Shown: positions 34,605-43,156 of the stretch, piece after piece
Numbering within the stretch: position 1 is the first letter of the stretch
Layout: each line of letters starts with the position of its first letter
Source: CAZYFH01 sp964646815
GTDB taxonomy: Bacteria > Acidobacteriota > Vicinamibacteria > Vicinamibacterales > UBA8438
Reading direction: 5' to 3'
Assembly: GCA_964646815.1 (NCBI GenBank)
Contig: CAZYFH010000013.1
Location: 1-64,000 of the forward strand
Length of the DNA: 64,000 nt
The notes under the pieces: generated by a model
Seen by the model: only the letters and a program-made list of their open reading frames with translations
What the model was told of the DNA's origin: nothing
Databases searched by the model: none
Position numbers and translations under genes: made by a program

Positions 34605-35675
34605 TCAGAAGGTCGGGAGAACAGGACGCACGATCTGTCGCCTGACGTGCTCCAGGTAGCCGCGTACACCATCACGCGACCGGCGCCTGATGGTGGATCT
34701 GAGGAAAAACCCCTTGAAGCCGGTCATCCCGTCGTTCCGCGATCGCGTGATCGAGATGAGCGCCGAGCCGGGCCCCTCGGCACGGTCGTGCTCGATGACG
34801 AAGCGCAGCTCGAGCGTGGTATGAAAGTAGTGGCTCGCGTAGATCTGCTTAATCGCAATCGCGTAGGCAACGCCCGATACCGGACTCGACCGTAGCGGGT
34901 AGATCGTGACGTGGTTAACGCGGATGGTTGGCTTGAGGCCGAAATCGACCACGGTCCAGTAGAAGAAATCTTCGGCACCGGCCGGCCGTTCGCGCGGATA
35001 GGTGTCCAGATATGCCAGGAGCGCGGGTACCGCCACGGGCAGCGGGTCGTCGCTGGCAAGGAGTCCCTCGACCTGCTTGGCCACCGACAGCGGCGTGTCG
35101 TCATCGTCGTAGGACCCGAGCGCCGCGTTGCCGCCGGCCTGATACGCGAGGACCAAGTCAAGGATCACCGACCGGGCGAGATCGTCGGCCTGGCGCGCGG
35201 CGTGTGCGGACGACCACTCCACCTCGTTTCGGAAACGGCTCATCGCGGCAGCCGATAGCTTTAGGTCGCAGTCGCCCGGACGGCACCGTGATAAGGCCGC
35301 GAAATCCCCGATCGGGAGCGTCAGGGATGCGAGATCGGTGGACCGCGGAGGGCTGTCGAAGCGCCCGATCTGCGGGATGCCCGGGCCTTTCTCGAATTGC
35401 TCGATGTCGCGGAACCGCTCGAGGAACTGCTCCGGCGCCGCGTCGACGTAGACCACGCCGACATGGGCGAGCTCCTCGCGCATCGAGGTGTCGAGACTCC
35501 GGATCACGGCAGAGCCGGCGTCGAGCGCCCGGAGATCGGCGTCCGAAAAGCCCATCGTGTCGGTCAGCAGACCTTCCAGGTCGGAACCAGATTGCGCGCG
35601 GGGGACGGTCGCGGCGATCAAGAGGGCCGCCCCCAACCCAACGACGCAAGCTCCGGCGCAACGCGACACGGTCAC
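34605..35675 (-). CDS. exported protein of unknown function
   Basis: A 356-residue protein starting at a GTG at 35673-35675, with a signal peptide ('GAALLIAATVPRAQS'). The mature region starts 'LEGLLTDTMGFSDADLRAL'; later blocks include 'GFKGFFLRSTIRRRSRDGVR' and 'HYFHTTLELRFVIEHD'. The end is helical and basic ('GYLEHVRRQIV'). A beta-rich middle with paired aromatic residues suggests a START-like or lipid-binding barrel, but I recognise no named family. It is followed upstream by the hydrolase gene on the same strand at a nine-base distance, so they are probably co-transcribed. Confidence 0.7.
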   Translation of the reverse strand: MTVSRCAGACVVGLGAALLIAATVPRAQSGSDLEGLLTDTMGFSDADLRALDAGSAVIRSLDTSMREELAHVGVVYVDAAPEQFLERFRDIEQFEKGPGIPQIGRFDSPPRSTDLASLTLPIGDFAALSRCRPGDCDLKLSAAAMSRFRNEVEWSSAHAARQADDLARSVILDLVLAYQAGGNAALGSYDDDDTPLSVAKQVEGLLASDDPLPVAVPALLAYLDTYPRERPAGAEDFFYWTVVDFGLKPTIRVNHVTIYPLRSSPVSGVAYAIAIKQIYASHYFHTTLELRFVIEHDRAEGPGSALISITRSRNDGMTGFKGFFLRSTIRRRSRDGVRGYLEHVRRQIVRPVLPTF

Positions 35676-35684
35676 AGACAGCCT

Positions 35685-36974
35685 TCAGATCTGTCGCAGA
35701 AACTCCAGCACCAACTGACTCGCCGCCTCGGGCTGCTCCTGCTGCACCCAATGGCCGGCGCCATCGAGGAGGTGCAGACCGCGCATATCGGTGCAGGCGC
35801 TAGTCTGCATCCGCTCGAGGGCACCGGGGCGCTGGTAGATGCCCCAGTCACTCGCGCCCGCGACGAAGAGCGACGGCTGGTCGATGGTTCGCCCGGCGAA
35901 GAGCTGGAGGTCCGCGTTGATCCCGGTACCGCCGAAGATCGACGACACCGACGTGACGCTACGATACCATTGCAGCCCTCCTTGGAACCCGATCCTGCCG
36001 TACTCGGTGCTGTACACGCGGAGCGCGTCGTCCGGCAACCATTCGCAGGCGGCGATCTCGGCGGGCGACGGCATCTGCGCGGCAACCGTCTCGGCCATCC
36101 CTTTGTCCAGCTCCATGACGTAATAGTGCGGGAGCTGTGCCAGCGCGGTTGCGGACCATTCACCCAGCGGGTGTGGCCGGTTCCCGGACCAATCAGCGCT
36201 TTTCATATGGTAGTAGGCGCGAAGGAAGGCGTGGACCCCCTGCGGGGCATGCCACATGTCGTCGTTCGCTTCGCGCGTCGCGTAGAAGCGCCGGTAGTGC
36301 TTCCGCGGGGGCGTCAACCTGCGGAGGCCCTCGTCGATGTCTACAGGTGACGCGGAATCTGCGGGCACCGTCCCAGTGCCGGCCGTGTTGAACGGGAGCG
36401 TCGCCGTGCCTCCGAACGGCGCGCTCATCAGCACCACGGAGTGGAAGACATCAGGACGCGCGACCGCGCACCACGACGCCACCAGCGACCCGAAGTCGTG
36501 TCCGACGAGGTGGATGTGGCGGTAGCCGAACGCCGACACCAGCCCGAGCATGTCCCGCACCTCGTTCACCATGCGGAACGGGCGCAGGTCGTCGTCGAAG
36601 CCGACGTCGGTGCCGTCCGTGCGACCGTACCCCCGGAGATCGGGAGCGATGACGTGATAGCCGGCCGCCGCGAGGCGTGGCATCACCTTCCGCCAACTGT
36701 AGGCAAGCTCCGGAAAGCCGTGGACCAGCAGGACACCTGGTCGAGCGGAGGCCTTCGACCCGGCCTCCAGGACGTGCATGCGCAGGCCGTTGACATCACG
36801 TACGAATCGGGAGCGCACGCCAGGTGGCAACACATCAGCTGCATACGGACCCACGTCGTCCCGCTGCGCCGTCATTCGAACGGCCGCGCTGGCCCCGTTT
36901 ACCCGGGCGGCGGAGGCGAAGCCGGCGCCGAACCCCTTGATCAGCTGGCGTCGTGTGAGCGGGCGTGTCGGCAT
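35685..36974 (-). CDS. alpha/beta hydrolase, epoxide-hydrolase-like, Tat-exported
   Basis: A 429-residue protein from the ATG at 36972-36974 ('GGGAG' upstream). The N-terminus 'TRRQLIKGFGAGFASA' is a twin-arginine signal. 'LLVHGFPELAYSW' holds the oxyanion HGxP motif; the nucleophile is Asp160 in 'LVGHDFGSLVA', the Asp variant typical of epoxide hydrolases and haloalkane dehalogenases; the final His lies in 'DGAGHWVQQEQPE'. A cap region with 'YATREANDDMWHAP' lies between. The cap contains Tyr-rich stretches as needed to activate epoxides. Hydrolysis of an epoxide or related ester in the periplasm is likely; the substrate is unknown. Confidence 0.85.
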   Translation of the reverse strand: MPTRPLTRRQLIKGFGAGFASAARVNGASAAVRMTAQRDDVGPYAADVLPPGVRSRFVRDVNGLRMHVLEAGSKASARPGVLLVHGFPELAYSWRKVMPRLAAAGYHVIAPDLRGYGRTDGTDVGFDDDLRPFRMVNEVRDMLGLVSAFGYRHIHLVGHDFGSLVASWCAVARPDVFHSVVLMSAPFGGTATLPFNTAGTGTVPADSASPVDIDEGLRRLTPPRKHYRRFYATREANDDMWHAPQGVHAFLRAYYHMKSADWSGNRPHPLGEWSATALAQLPHYYVMELDKGMAETVAAQMPSPAEIAACEWLPDDALRVYSTEYGRIGFQGGLQWYRSVTSVSSIFGGTGINADLQLFAGRTIDQPSLFVAGASDWGIYQRPGALERMQTSACTDMRGLHLLDGAGHWVQQEQPEAASQLVLEFLRQI

Positions 36975-37124
36975 GCGGTGCTCCCATGACGGCGGAGACT
37001 GGCCAGTATCTCCCGTCGCCGGTGTCCGGTCCACCGGTCGCGCGCGACACGCTGACTTTTCGCCCCGCGTCATCGCCGCACGCGCCGCCTCCTGATCTAT
37101 GCTGATGGTGAGGGGAGGCGCGCT

Positions 37125-37826
37125 ATGACCGCTAGCTCAACATATACGTCGACGCCTGTCGAGATGCTCGGCATCGATGCGCGCGCGGCGTTCATCACGC
37201 GAACCTACACCCACCTGTTCGCCGCGATCATTGGCTTCGTCCTGGTCGAGATGTTCTTCTTCTCGACGGGCCTTGCCGAGGTCATGGCCCGCGCGATGCT
37301 CGGCACCAGCTGGCTGCTGGTGCTCGGTGGCTTCGTGCTCGTTAGCTGGCTGGCCAGCCGGGCGGCACACCAGTCGCGATCGCTCGGCACGCAGTATCTG
37401 GCGCTCAGCGGGTTCGTGGTGGCCGAGGCGGTCATCTTCGTCCCGCTGCTCTTCATCGCCCAGCGCTACGCGCAGGGCGGCGTGATTGAGAGCGCGGCGA
37501 CCGTCACGTTGCTGGGGTTCGGCGCACTGACGGCTATCGCGTTCTGGACACGCAAGGACTTTTCGTTTCTCGGCGCCCTCCTCCGCTGGGTCGGGATCCT
37601 CGCGCTGGTGGCGATCGTCGCCGCAGTGCTCTTCGGCTTTGAGCTGGGAACCTGGTTCTCGGTCGCGATGATCGGTGTGGCGGGCGCGGCGATCCTCTAC
37701 GACACATCCAACGTGATCCACCACTTCCCTCAGGATCGCTACGTGGCGGCGGCGCTGACCCTCTTCGCATCGGTCGCATTGATATTCTGGTACGTGCTAC
37801 GACTGTTCATGGGGTCCAGGGACTAA
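37125..37826 (+). CDS. Bax inhibitor-1/YccA family membrane protein
   Basis: A 233-residue integral membrane protein with seven hydrophobic segments. 'FITRTYTHLFAAIIGF' and 'YDTSNVIHHFP' are the family's conserved first-helix and late 'YDT' segments. 'GGGAGG' precedes the ATG. Bacterial relatives include E. coli YccA, which modulates FtsH, and BsYetJ, a pH-sensitive calcium leak channel. Which of these applies here is not decidable. It is monocistronic and is followed by a repeat region. Confidence 0.88.
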   Translation: MTASSTYTSTPVEMLGIDARAAFITRTYTHLFAAIIGFVLVEMFFFSTGLAEVMARAMLGTSWLLVLGGFVLVSWLASRAAHQSRSLGTQYLALSGFVVAEAVIFVPLLFIAQRYAQGGVIESAATVTLLGFGALTAIAFWTRKDFSFLGALLRWVGILALVAIVAAVLFGFELGTWFSVAMIGVAGAAILYDTSNVIHHFPQDRYVAAALTLFASVALIFWYVLRLFMGSRD

Positions 37827-37841
37827 TTCCGGAATTCGCCT

Positions 37842-37930
37842 GTGTGCAAATGCAGCGCAGGCCTCGAGTCCTGCGGGCCAGGCTGAAGCCTGGCGCTCCG
37901 CATGGGCACACACGTGAGCCCCGGGGGTAT
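37842..37930. repeat. dispersed palindromic intergenic repeat (REP-like), copy A
   Basis: Downstream of the Bax-inhibitor gene lies a block with nested palindromes: GCAGGCC..TCCTGCGG, then CCAGGCTGAAGCCTGG at 37878-37893, then CACACGTGAGCCC. The same arrangement occurs at 41541-41620 and in shorter form at 59198-59260. It is intergenic each time. The rest of 37931-38174 is CG-rich with no gene seen. Confidence 0.7.
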
Positions 37931-38174
37931 TCGCCTCGGGCGGAGCCCCCGCTCCGATGGTGCAAGGGCCGGCAACGTAGACCTCGGCGGACGCGTTCGA
38001 GCGTGTCAGGACGGTTGGGGTCACGCTGCCAGCGTCGAAGCGACCACGAAGTACGACGGATCGCCCGTGCTCACGGTGGGCGGCTGCATACACACCGTAT
38101 GTGATCGAGGCGCAACGCCCGTCAGGCGGGATGCCCCGCCCGGTGAGCACTATTGATTCACCCGATACAGGCCA

Positions 38175-40745
38175 CTAGCGGATATACCCCAGTGCCCTCA
38201 GCCGGGAGAGCTCCTCCGGCGGGACGTCGTCGGCGGACGTCTCTTCGACCTGCTGTGCGAGAGCCCGTGCCTGCCACCGATCGATCTCGTTTGCGAGGCG
38301 CTCCACGACGTCGGGATGGTCGGCGGCGACGTCGTCGAGGTTGAGCGGATCGTCGACGTGGCTGTACAGCTCGAGCTCCGATCTTCCCTCGGGAACGTTC
38401 AGGTTCTTCACCAGCTTCCATCCGTCCAGCACCACCGCCAGTGATTCGATGTCTGGCAGAGGGGGATCCTCCTCGCCGAACCCGCCGTCGCGCCGCTCGG
38501 AAAACGCCGGACGGCTCACCCACCCGAGCTCCTCGGGCGCATCGGACGCCGCCATCAGCGGCACCAGGCTCTGCCCCTGCGCCGCGTCGGGTACACGGAG
38601 ACCGGCCAGGTCGAGCACGGTCGGCATGACATCGAGCGACTGCACCAGCTCGTCGACCACCGCGCCCGTCGGCACGACCCCCGGCCACCAGAAGAACAGC
38701 GGCACGTTGACCATCTCGCCGTAGGCCGTGTTTCCATGGAAGTGACGGCCGTGCTCGAGAAACTCCTCGCCGTGGTCGCTCATGAACACCAACAGCGTGT
38801 CGTCGTCTAGACCGAGCTCGCCCAGCCGCTCGAAGAGCCGCGCCACTTCGGCGTCCATACCGAGGATCGACCCGTCGTACCAGTTCTCCTCGTGGGTGAT
38901 GAACGCCTCGCGATCGACGCCGGCTGCCTCGATGTCGATGTCGAGTGGAAGGGTCTCACGTCGTCCCCGGACGTCCTCGTCGAGCGCCTCCCGGATCGTG
39001 TCGATGCGTTCCTGGTGCGCGTCCTTGCCATCCGGCGCGGCCCAGGTGGTGTCGTAGGGCCGATACGGCTCGAACGGCGAATGCGGATCGAACACGTGCA
39101 GGACGACGAAGAACGGCACGTCGCGGTGATCCTCAAGCCACGGCACGAGCCGGTCGACGAACGTGCGCGCGGTCTTGGCACTGCTGTGCTCGAGGTCAGG
39201 CACCGAGGCGCGCTCGTGCAATACCTCCACGCCCTGGTGCAGGTTGGTGAGCCGGCCGGTGAACTGCACGGATGAGGTCGACAGCGTCGCGTAGCCAGCG
39301 TCGTTGAACACCTCGGGCAGGGTGGTCACGGATGACGGCAGCCGGTCGGCCACTTTGGAGATGCGGTTCGAGGTCGGATACAGCGAACTGAGAATCGACG
39401 GTACCGAGACCTTCGTCCACGTGCCTTGCGAGATATTGTCGGCGAACCGCGTCCCCTCGGAGGCCAGCTGCGTAAGGAACGGCGCGGTCGGTCGCCCGTA
39501 GCCCCACGGTGCGAGATGATCGCGGCGCAAGGTATCGGCGATCAAGAAGATGACACCCTGCGGACGGCGCCCGCCGCCGTCGGCCAGCTCGCGGCGTGCG
39601 TCGCTCGCCTCGCCGGCGTCGGGCATCGTGTTGCCGCTCCGCACGACCGGCGTGCCCCAGTAACCGACCATCCCGGGCGTCTCGCTGTGCAACAACAGCG
39701 ACAGGGTCACCGTGCGGCCGGCATAATCATCCAGGTCGAGACGCGCGCTCTCCCATCGACGTGGCGTCGTGACGGTCCGCTCCATCAGCGTCGTCTCATC
39801 GACGTCCACCACGAACGTGAGCTGACCGTCCTCGATGGTGCCGTAGCTGATCTCGAACCACGGGCGATCGGGCACCGCGACGTCGAAGGTCATCACCTCC
39901 GGCGACCGCGACACGATCGTCTCGCGGTAGATCTCGCTCAGGCCTTGCCAGCCCGGCCCCGACGAGATCGACCGGAGGTGCTCCTTGAGCGTGGTGACGC
40001 GCACCGATTCGATCTCGAAGTCGGTCCCTTCGGCCTCGGTCACCTCGATCAGCAGCCGACGCGTGCTCGCGACTGGAAAGCTCCGCGTCACATTCGTCAG
40101 GATGTAGGTCTGGAACTCATCGTCCGAGGTGAGCTCGGCCTCAAGCGGCGCCGGGTTGCGCCGAAAGTTGCTCAGGATATCGGCTTTGCGCTCGTCCTCG
40201 AGAAGGGTCGCGATATCCTGGGCGTTGTTCGTGTGGACCCTTAGGATGTCACCCTCGGAGACCTTCATGCGGATCTCGATCGCGTGGATGTAGGCGTTGT
40301 CGTCGAGGGTTTCGGGAAGCTCGGCCATCAGCACGGCCTGTTCGCCGGTCGTTCCCGCAAGCATCCCCTCGCGAATCTCGAGGCGATCGACACCGTTGAA
40401 GACCGTCCACCCGTAGGTGTCGAGGCCGAGGTCGACCGATGGCCGCTCTTCGCCGTCGCCCTCATTCTGGGCGTCAGACTCCGCATCTTCCTCGTTCTCG
40501 TCGGGAGGCTCCGGCGCCGGAATCGTGCCCGCGCCATCGAAGCGCCACTCGGTTCGCGCGAGCGACTCGACCTCCACGGTGCCCACCACCGTCGCGTCGG
40601 CGAAGTAATCGACCAAGTTGTAGGCGATGGGGTCCGAAGGAGCACCGCAGGCACTCGCCAGGGTCAACGAGGCGAGGGTGACGCCCCATCGGGTCGTGCG
40701 GGTGCAACATGCTGCGAGCGTCGACGTCACATGTCTGATACGCAT
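38175..40745 (-). CDS. sulfatase-fold (alkaline phosphatase superfamily) lipoprotein with atypical active-site motif
   Basis: An 856-residue lipoprotein from the ATG at 40743-40745 (AAGGA upstream), lipobox 'TLASACG' (Cys33). Residues ~40-390 form a long beta-rich N-terminal region. The catalytic part starts 'VIFLIADTLRRDHLAPWGYG' (metal Asp404) and has 'FMSDHGEEFLEHG' for the second metal site. At the nucleophile position 'WTKVSVPSILSSLYP' has Ser-x-Pro-Ser but not the (C/S)-x-P-x-R core that is converted to formylglycine in sulfatases, and the Arg is absent. The enzyme may be a phosphohydrolase or transferase rather than a sulfatase. The C-terminus 'LRALGYIR' is typical of this branch. Monocistronic. 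Confidence 0.85.
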   Translation of the reverse strand: MRIRHVTSTLAACCTRTTRWGVTLASLTLASACGAPSDPIAYNLVDYFADATVVGTVEVESLARTEWRFDGAGTIPAPEPPDENEEDAESDAQNEGDGEERPSVDLGLDTYGWTVFNGVDRLEIREGMLAGTTGEQAVLMAELPETLDDNAYIHAIEIRMKVSEGDILRVHTNNAQDIATLLEDERKADILSNFRRNPAPLEAELTSDDEFQTYILTNVTRSFPVASTRRLLIEVTEAEGTDFEIESVRVTTLKEHLRSISSGPGWQGLSEIYRETIVSRSPEVMTFDVAVPDRPWFEISYGTIEDGQLTFVVDVDETTLMERTVTTPRRWESARLDLDDYAGRTVTLSLLLHSETPGMVGYWGTPVVRSGNTMPDAGEASDARRELADGGGRRPQGVIFLIADTLRRDHLAPWGYGRPTAPFLTQLASEGTRFADNISQGTWTKVSVPSILSSLYPTSNRISKVADRLPSSVTTLPEVFNDAGYATLSTSSVQFTGRLTNLHQGVEVLHERASVPDLEHSSAKTARTFVDRLVPWLEDHRDVPFFVVLHVFDPHSPFEPYRPYDTTWAAPDGKDAHQERIDTIREALDEDVRGRRETLPLDIDIEAAGVDREAFITHEENWYDGSILGMDAEVARLFERLGELGLDDDTLLVFMSDHGEEFLEHGRHFHGNTAYGEMVNVPLFFWWPGVVPTGAVVDELVQSLDVMPTVLDLAGLRVPDAAQGQSLVPLMAASDAPEELGWVSRPAFSERRDGGFGEEDPPLPDIESLAVVLDGWKLVKNLNVPEGRSELELYSHVDDPLNLDDVAADHPDVVERLANEIDRWQARALAQQVEETSADDVPPEELSRLRALGYIR

Positions 40746-40920
40746 CGGGATCATCCTTGCTGTGAAGCTGGCTCATTATGGCACCGGCCAGACGGATACC
40801 GGCCTCGCATCGAGACGACGGAAAACGCTGGCAAGCGAGTAGAATCTCAATAACTGTCTTGACTTCCCGGATCTTGTGCAAATGAGTCAAGCGGTGAAGA
40901 CAATAAGCGCGCACATCGCG

Positions 40921-40995
40921 CGTCACGTCCGCGGAGTGGGGCACTCGGGGTGCCCCCGCGGAGCGGTCGCAGGAGCTTGGGGCGAAGTCCCATCT
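40921..40995 (-). repeat. dispersed palindromic repeat, copy 2 (inverted)
   Basis: The reverse complement reads TCTAGATGGGACTTCGCCCC, then AAGCTCCTGCG and CGCTCCGCGGGGGCACCCC. It matches, with scattered substitutions, the plus-strand block at 44067-44140. It lies 12 bases before the start of the 41007 gene. The remainder of 40746-41006 shows no gene. Confidence 0.55.
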
Positions 40996-41006
40996 AGAGA
41001 TGACTC

Positions 41007-41528
41007 ATGAGTGAACGAAAGCCTCGCCGCACGCTTCGTTCCGTAGTGCTGACGGCTCTCGTGGTCGCGCCGGTTGCCGCATTGCTGTACTGGTCCTTCA
41101 CCTGCCCCTGCGACCAAACCCCTGGCAGTTACTTGTGGGGAGCCGAGGCCGAGGAACAAGTCACCGACTGGTCGTTTGCCAACGACGTCACGCTCTGTCA
41201 GATCCAGATCAGCGCAGGTCTCCTCCCGCACTCGATCAACCTGAACTGCATGGCGACTGACGCCGGAGACCTCTATCTGAGCTGTTCTCAGTGCGATGGT
41301 AAGCGCTGGTCCAATGCGGCGGTTGGCAACGGCCGTGCCCGACTCCGCTTGAACGAGACGGTCTATCCGGTGAACCTCACCCGCGTCATGGACCCCGGCG
41401 ACCTCGACCGTGCGTGGGGCGCACGGGTGACGAAGCTGAACACTCTCACAGCGCCGGCGAACCCCGCACCACCACCTGGCACACCACGGCCTGACCATTG
41501 GTGGTCCTTCCGCGTGGTGTCTCGCTAA
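41007..41528 (+). CDS. membrane-anchored PPOX/deazaflavin-nitroreductase-like protein (tentative)
   Basis: A 173-residue protein with one N-terminal transmembrane helix (11-29), then 'CPCDQTPGSYLWGAEAEE', 'DWSFANDVTLCQIQIS', 'LPHSINLNCMATDAGDLYL', 'WSNAAVGNGRARLRLNETVY'. The pattern 'PHS...C...DG.LY......W......P.VR..V....Y' resembles small split-barrel flavin or F420-binding proteins, but no cofactor motif is certain. The many Cys residues suggest a metal or disulfides in the periplasmic part. It is alone, between two repeat blocks. Confidence 0.55.
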   Translation: MSERKPRRTLRSVVLTALVVAPVAALLYWSFTCPCDQTPGSYLWGAEAEEQVTDWSFANDVTLCQIQISAGLLPHSINLNCMATDAGDLYLSCSQCDGKRWSNAAVGNGRARLRLNETVYPVNLTRVMDPGDLDRAWGARVTKLNTLTAPANPAPPPGTPRPDHWWSFRVVSR

Positions 41529-41540
41529 TCCCGGCGTTCG

Positions 41541-41620
41541 TTTGTGTCGCACACGTAGCGCAGGCCTGCGGGCCAGGCTGAAGCCTGGCACTATGAATGG
41601 CCACACGTGGGCTCCAGGGT
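41541..41620. repeat. dispersed palindromic intergenic repeat (REP-like), copy B
   Basis: The same layout as at 37842: a GTGTG..CACAC arm, GCGCAGGCCTGCGGG, the perfect palindrome CCAGGCTGAAGCCTGG at 41574-41589, then CCACACGTGGGCTCC. It lies between convergent genes, where it could serve as a bidirectional terminator. A further CG-rich run follows to 41663. Confidence 0.7.
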
Positions 41621-41663
41621 TTAGAGGGCGCGCAACGCGCCCCGCGGGCGGGGCTCGGGACGG

Positions 41664-42191
41664 CTAGCCGCGTCTAGAAAACGCCCGATCAAAGACGGAC
41701 ACGACCGTCGACACCACCAGCGCATAGCCGAGGGCGCCCGCCGTCTGCCTCAAGAACGACGCAGCGTCCCCGAGCAGCCCTAGTCGTGACATCGAGAGGA
41801 CCACGAGCGGCACAAAATAGAGGATGCCGTTCCACCGCCCGATCGCGCTCATCCGCAGCCGTTTCTGCCGTTGAAGCAGATAGGAGTCCACCACGTATTG
41901 GCCAAATGCGATGACGATCAAGACGGGGAGGAGAGGTGTCACGAGCCCGGCCATCGCGGCGCCCGCCAGTGCGGCCGTCACGAACACGAAATCGGTGCCG
42001 TGGTCGAATAGCTGGCCCCCTGGCGAGGCCGTTTCCGTCATCCGCGCGACGCGTCCGTCCCAGTAGTCGGTCGCGATCGCTACAAGAAGCAGCAAGAGCA
42101 AGACCCTGGCGTCCAGGAACGCGGGTCGCGCGAAGACCACCGCGACCGGCGCGACGAGCAACAGTCGTACCGCAGTGAGTGCGTGCGCCAT
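41664..42191 (-). CDS. CDP-alcohol phosphatidyltransferase family membrane protein
   Basis: A 175-residue membrane enzyme with about five transmembrane helices. The full family signature is present: Asp42-x2-Asp45-Gly46-x2-Ala-Arg50, then Gly59-x3-Asp63-x3-Asp67 ('ATDYWDGRVAR' and 'GGQLFDHGTD'). These residues bind the CDP-alcohol and the metal. It transfers a phosphatidyl-type group onto an acceptor alcohol to build a phospholipid or related lipid; the acceptor is unknown. Its ATG overlaps the TAA of the upstream membrane protein by one base. It is the last gene of a three-gene overlapping operon. Confidence 0.87.
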   Translation of the reverse strand: MAHALTAVRLLLVAPVAVVFARPAFLDARVLLLLLLVAIATDYWDGRVARMTETASPGGQLFDHGTDFVFVTAALAGAAMAGLVTPLLPVLIVIAFGQYVVDSYLLQRQKRLRMSAIGRWNGILYFVPLVVLSMSRLGLLGDAASFLRQTAGALGYALVVSTVVSVFDRAFSRRG

Positions 42192-43156
42192 TATCGGCCA
42201 AAGAGATCACGCTGCGCTCTGGGCCAGAAGACCACGCCGATCAGCGCGTTGAACAAGATGAAGAAGTTGTGCTGCACGAATCCAAACGCCGCCATCTGAC
42301 CTTCGTTCTGAGGAAAGAGCACGACCCAAAAGGTAATCGCCGCCGCCCGCATGGGTGTCGGCACCGCGGCCGCGAAGAAGATGACCGGCAGGTAGCCCAG
42401 GAGCTCGAGGAGGGACGCCTCCACGCCGAACAAGGTCAACGCCAGCGTGTAGACGAGCACCGCTGCCAACAGCGCCGGTGATCGGAGGAGGAAAAATAAC
42501 CCGTAGTGCCGGACCGTGGCCATTTTGAAGGCATGAACGATCTGCCGGTCCCGCCACTGAGTCGCCGGAAAGATCCGTCCCCGAAAGTAGAGAAGCCATG
42601 CGATGAAGACCGCGACCCCGCCCACCGAGATGAAGGGAATGAGGCCGAACGCGTCGGGGAGCGTGTCGCTGCTCAGGACGAACCCGATGGTGGCCCACGT
42701 CAGCAGATAGAAGACCTCGCAGAACATGATGAACAGCATCACCGACGCCACTTCCCATCCCGGCACCTGGTCGCGCTTGTTCAGATAGAACGCCATCGCG
42801 CCCTTCCCGATCTGCTCGTTGAACACCGAGATGATGTAGGCGCTCGCGCGAATCGGCAGGATGTCCCGGTAGCGGATCGGCTTGACGAACCACGTGAGGG
42901 CGCGCGTCACGACCAACGTGTCGACGAGGAAGTAGAAGCCGGAGTAGGCCATCATCAGTCCCAGCCACGGGAACCACCGCACGTTGGCGAACACCTCGGT
43001 CATGTAGTCGACGAGCGACAACCCCTCGCGCATCGCGGCACCGTTCAGGCGGTAGTAGAGATAGGCGAAACACCCGACCGTGATGACCAGGAAGACGATG
43101 CGACCCAGCGTGCTCGAGCGCCGGGAGGCCGCCGGGTCGCGTTCGGATTCGGTCAC
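42191..43156 (-). CDS. lysylphosphatidylglycerol-synthase-type transmembrane protein (UPF0104-like)
   Basis: A 321-residue polytopic protein with about eight transmembrane helices, no soluble catalytic domain, and a GTG start that overlaps the previous stop (GTGA, 43153-43156). Conserved blocks 'FNEQIGKGAMAFYLNKRDQVP' and 'AVPTPMRAAAITFWVV' resemble the flippase/synthase membrane region found in LPG synthases and the UPF0104 group. Such proteins often move or modify lipids or isoprenoid-linked sugars. The coupling to a CDP-alcohol transferase supports a lipid role. The family resemblance is moderate, not certain. Confidence 0.7.
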   Translation of the reverse strand: MTESERDPAASRRSSTLGRIVFLVITVGCFAYLYYRLNGAAMREGLSLVDYMTEVFANVRWFPWLGLMMAYSGFYFLVDTLVVTRALTWFVKPIRYRDILPIRASAYIISVFNEQIGKGAMAFYLNKRDQVPGWEVASVMLFIMFCEVFYLLTWATIGFVLSSDTLPDAFGLIPFISVGGVAVFIAWLLYFRGRIFPATQWRDRQIVHAFKMATVRHYGLFFLLRSPALLAAVLVYTLALTLFGVEASLLELLGYLPVIFFAAAVPTPMRAAAITFWVVLFPQNEGQMAAFGFVQHNFFILFNALIGVVFWPRAQRDLFGR

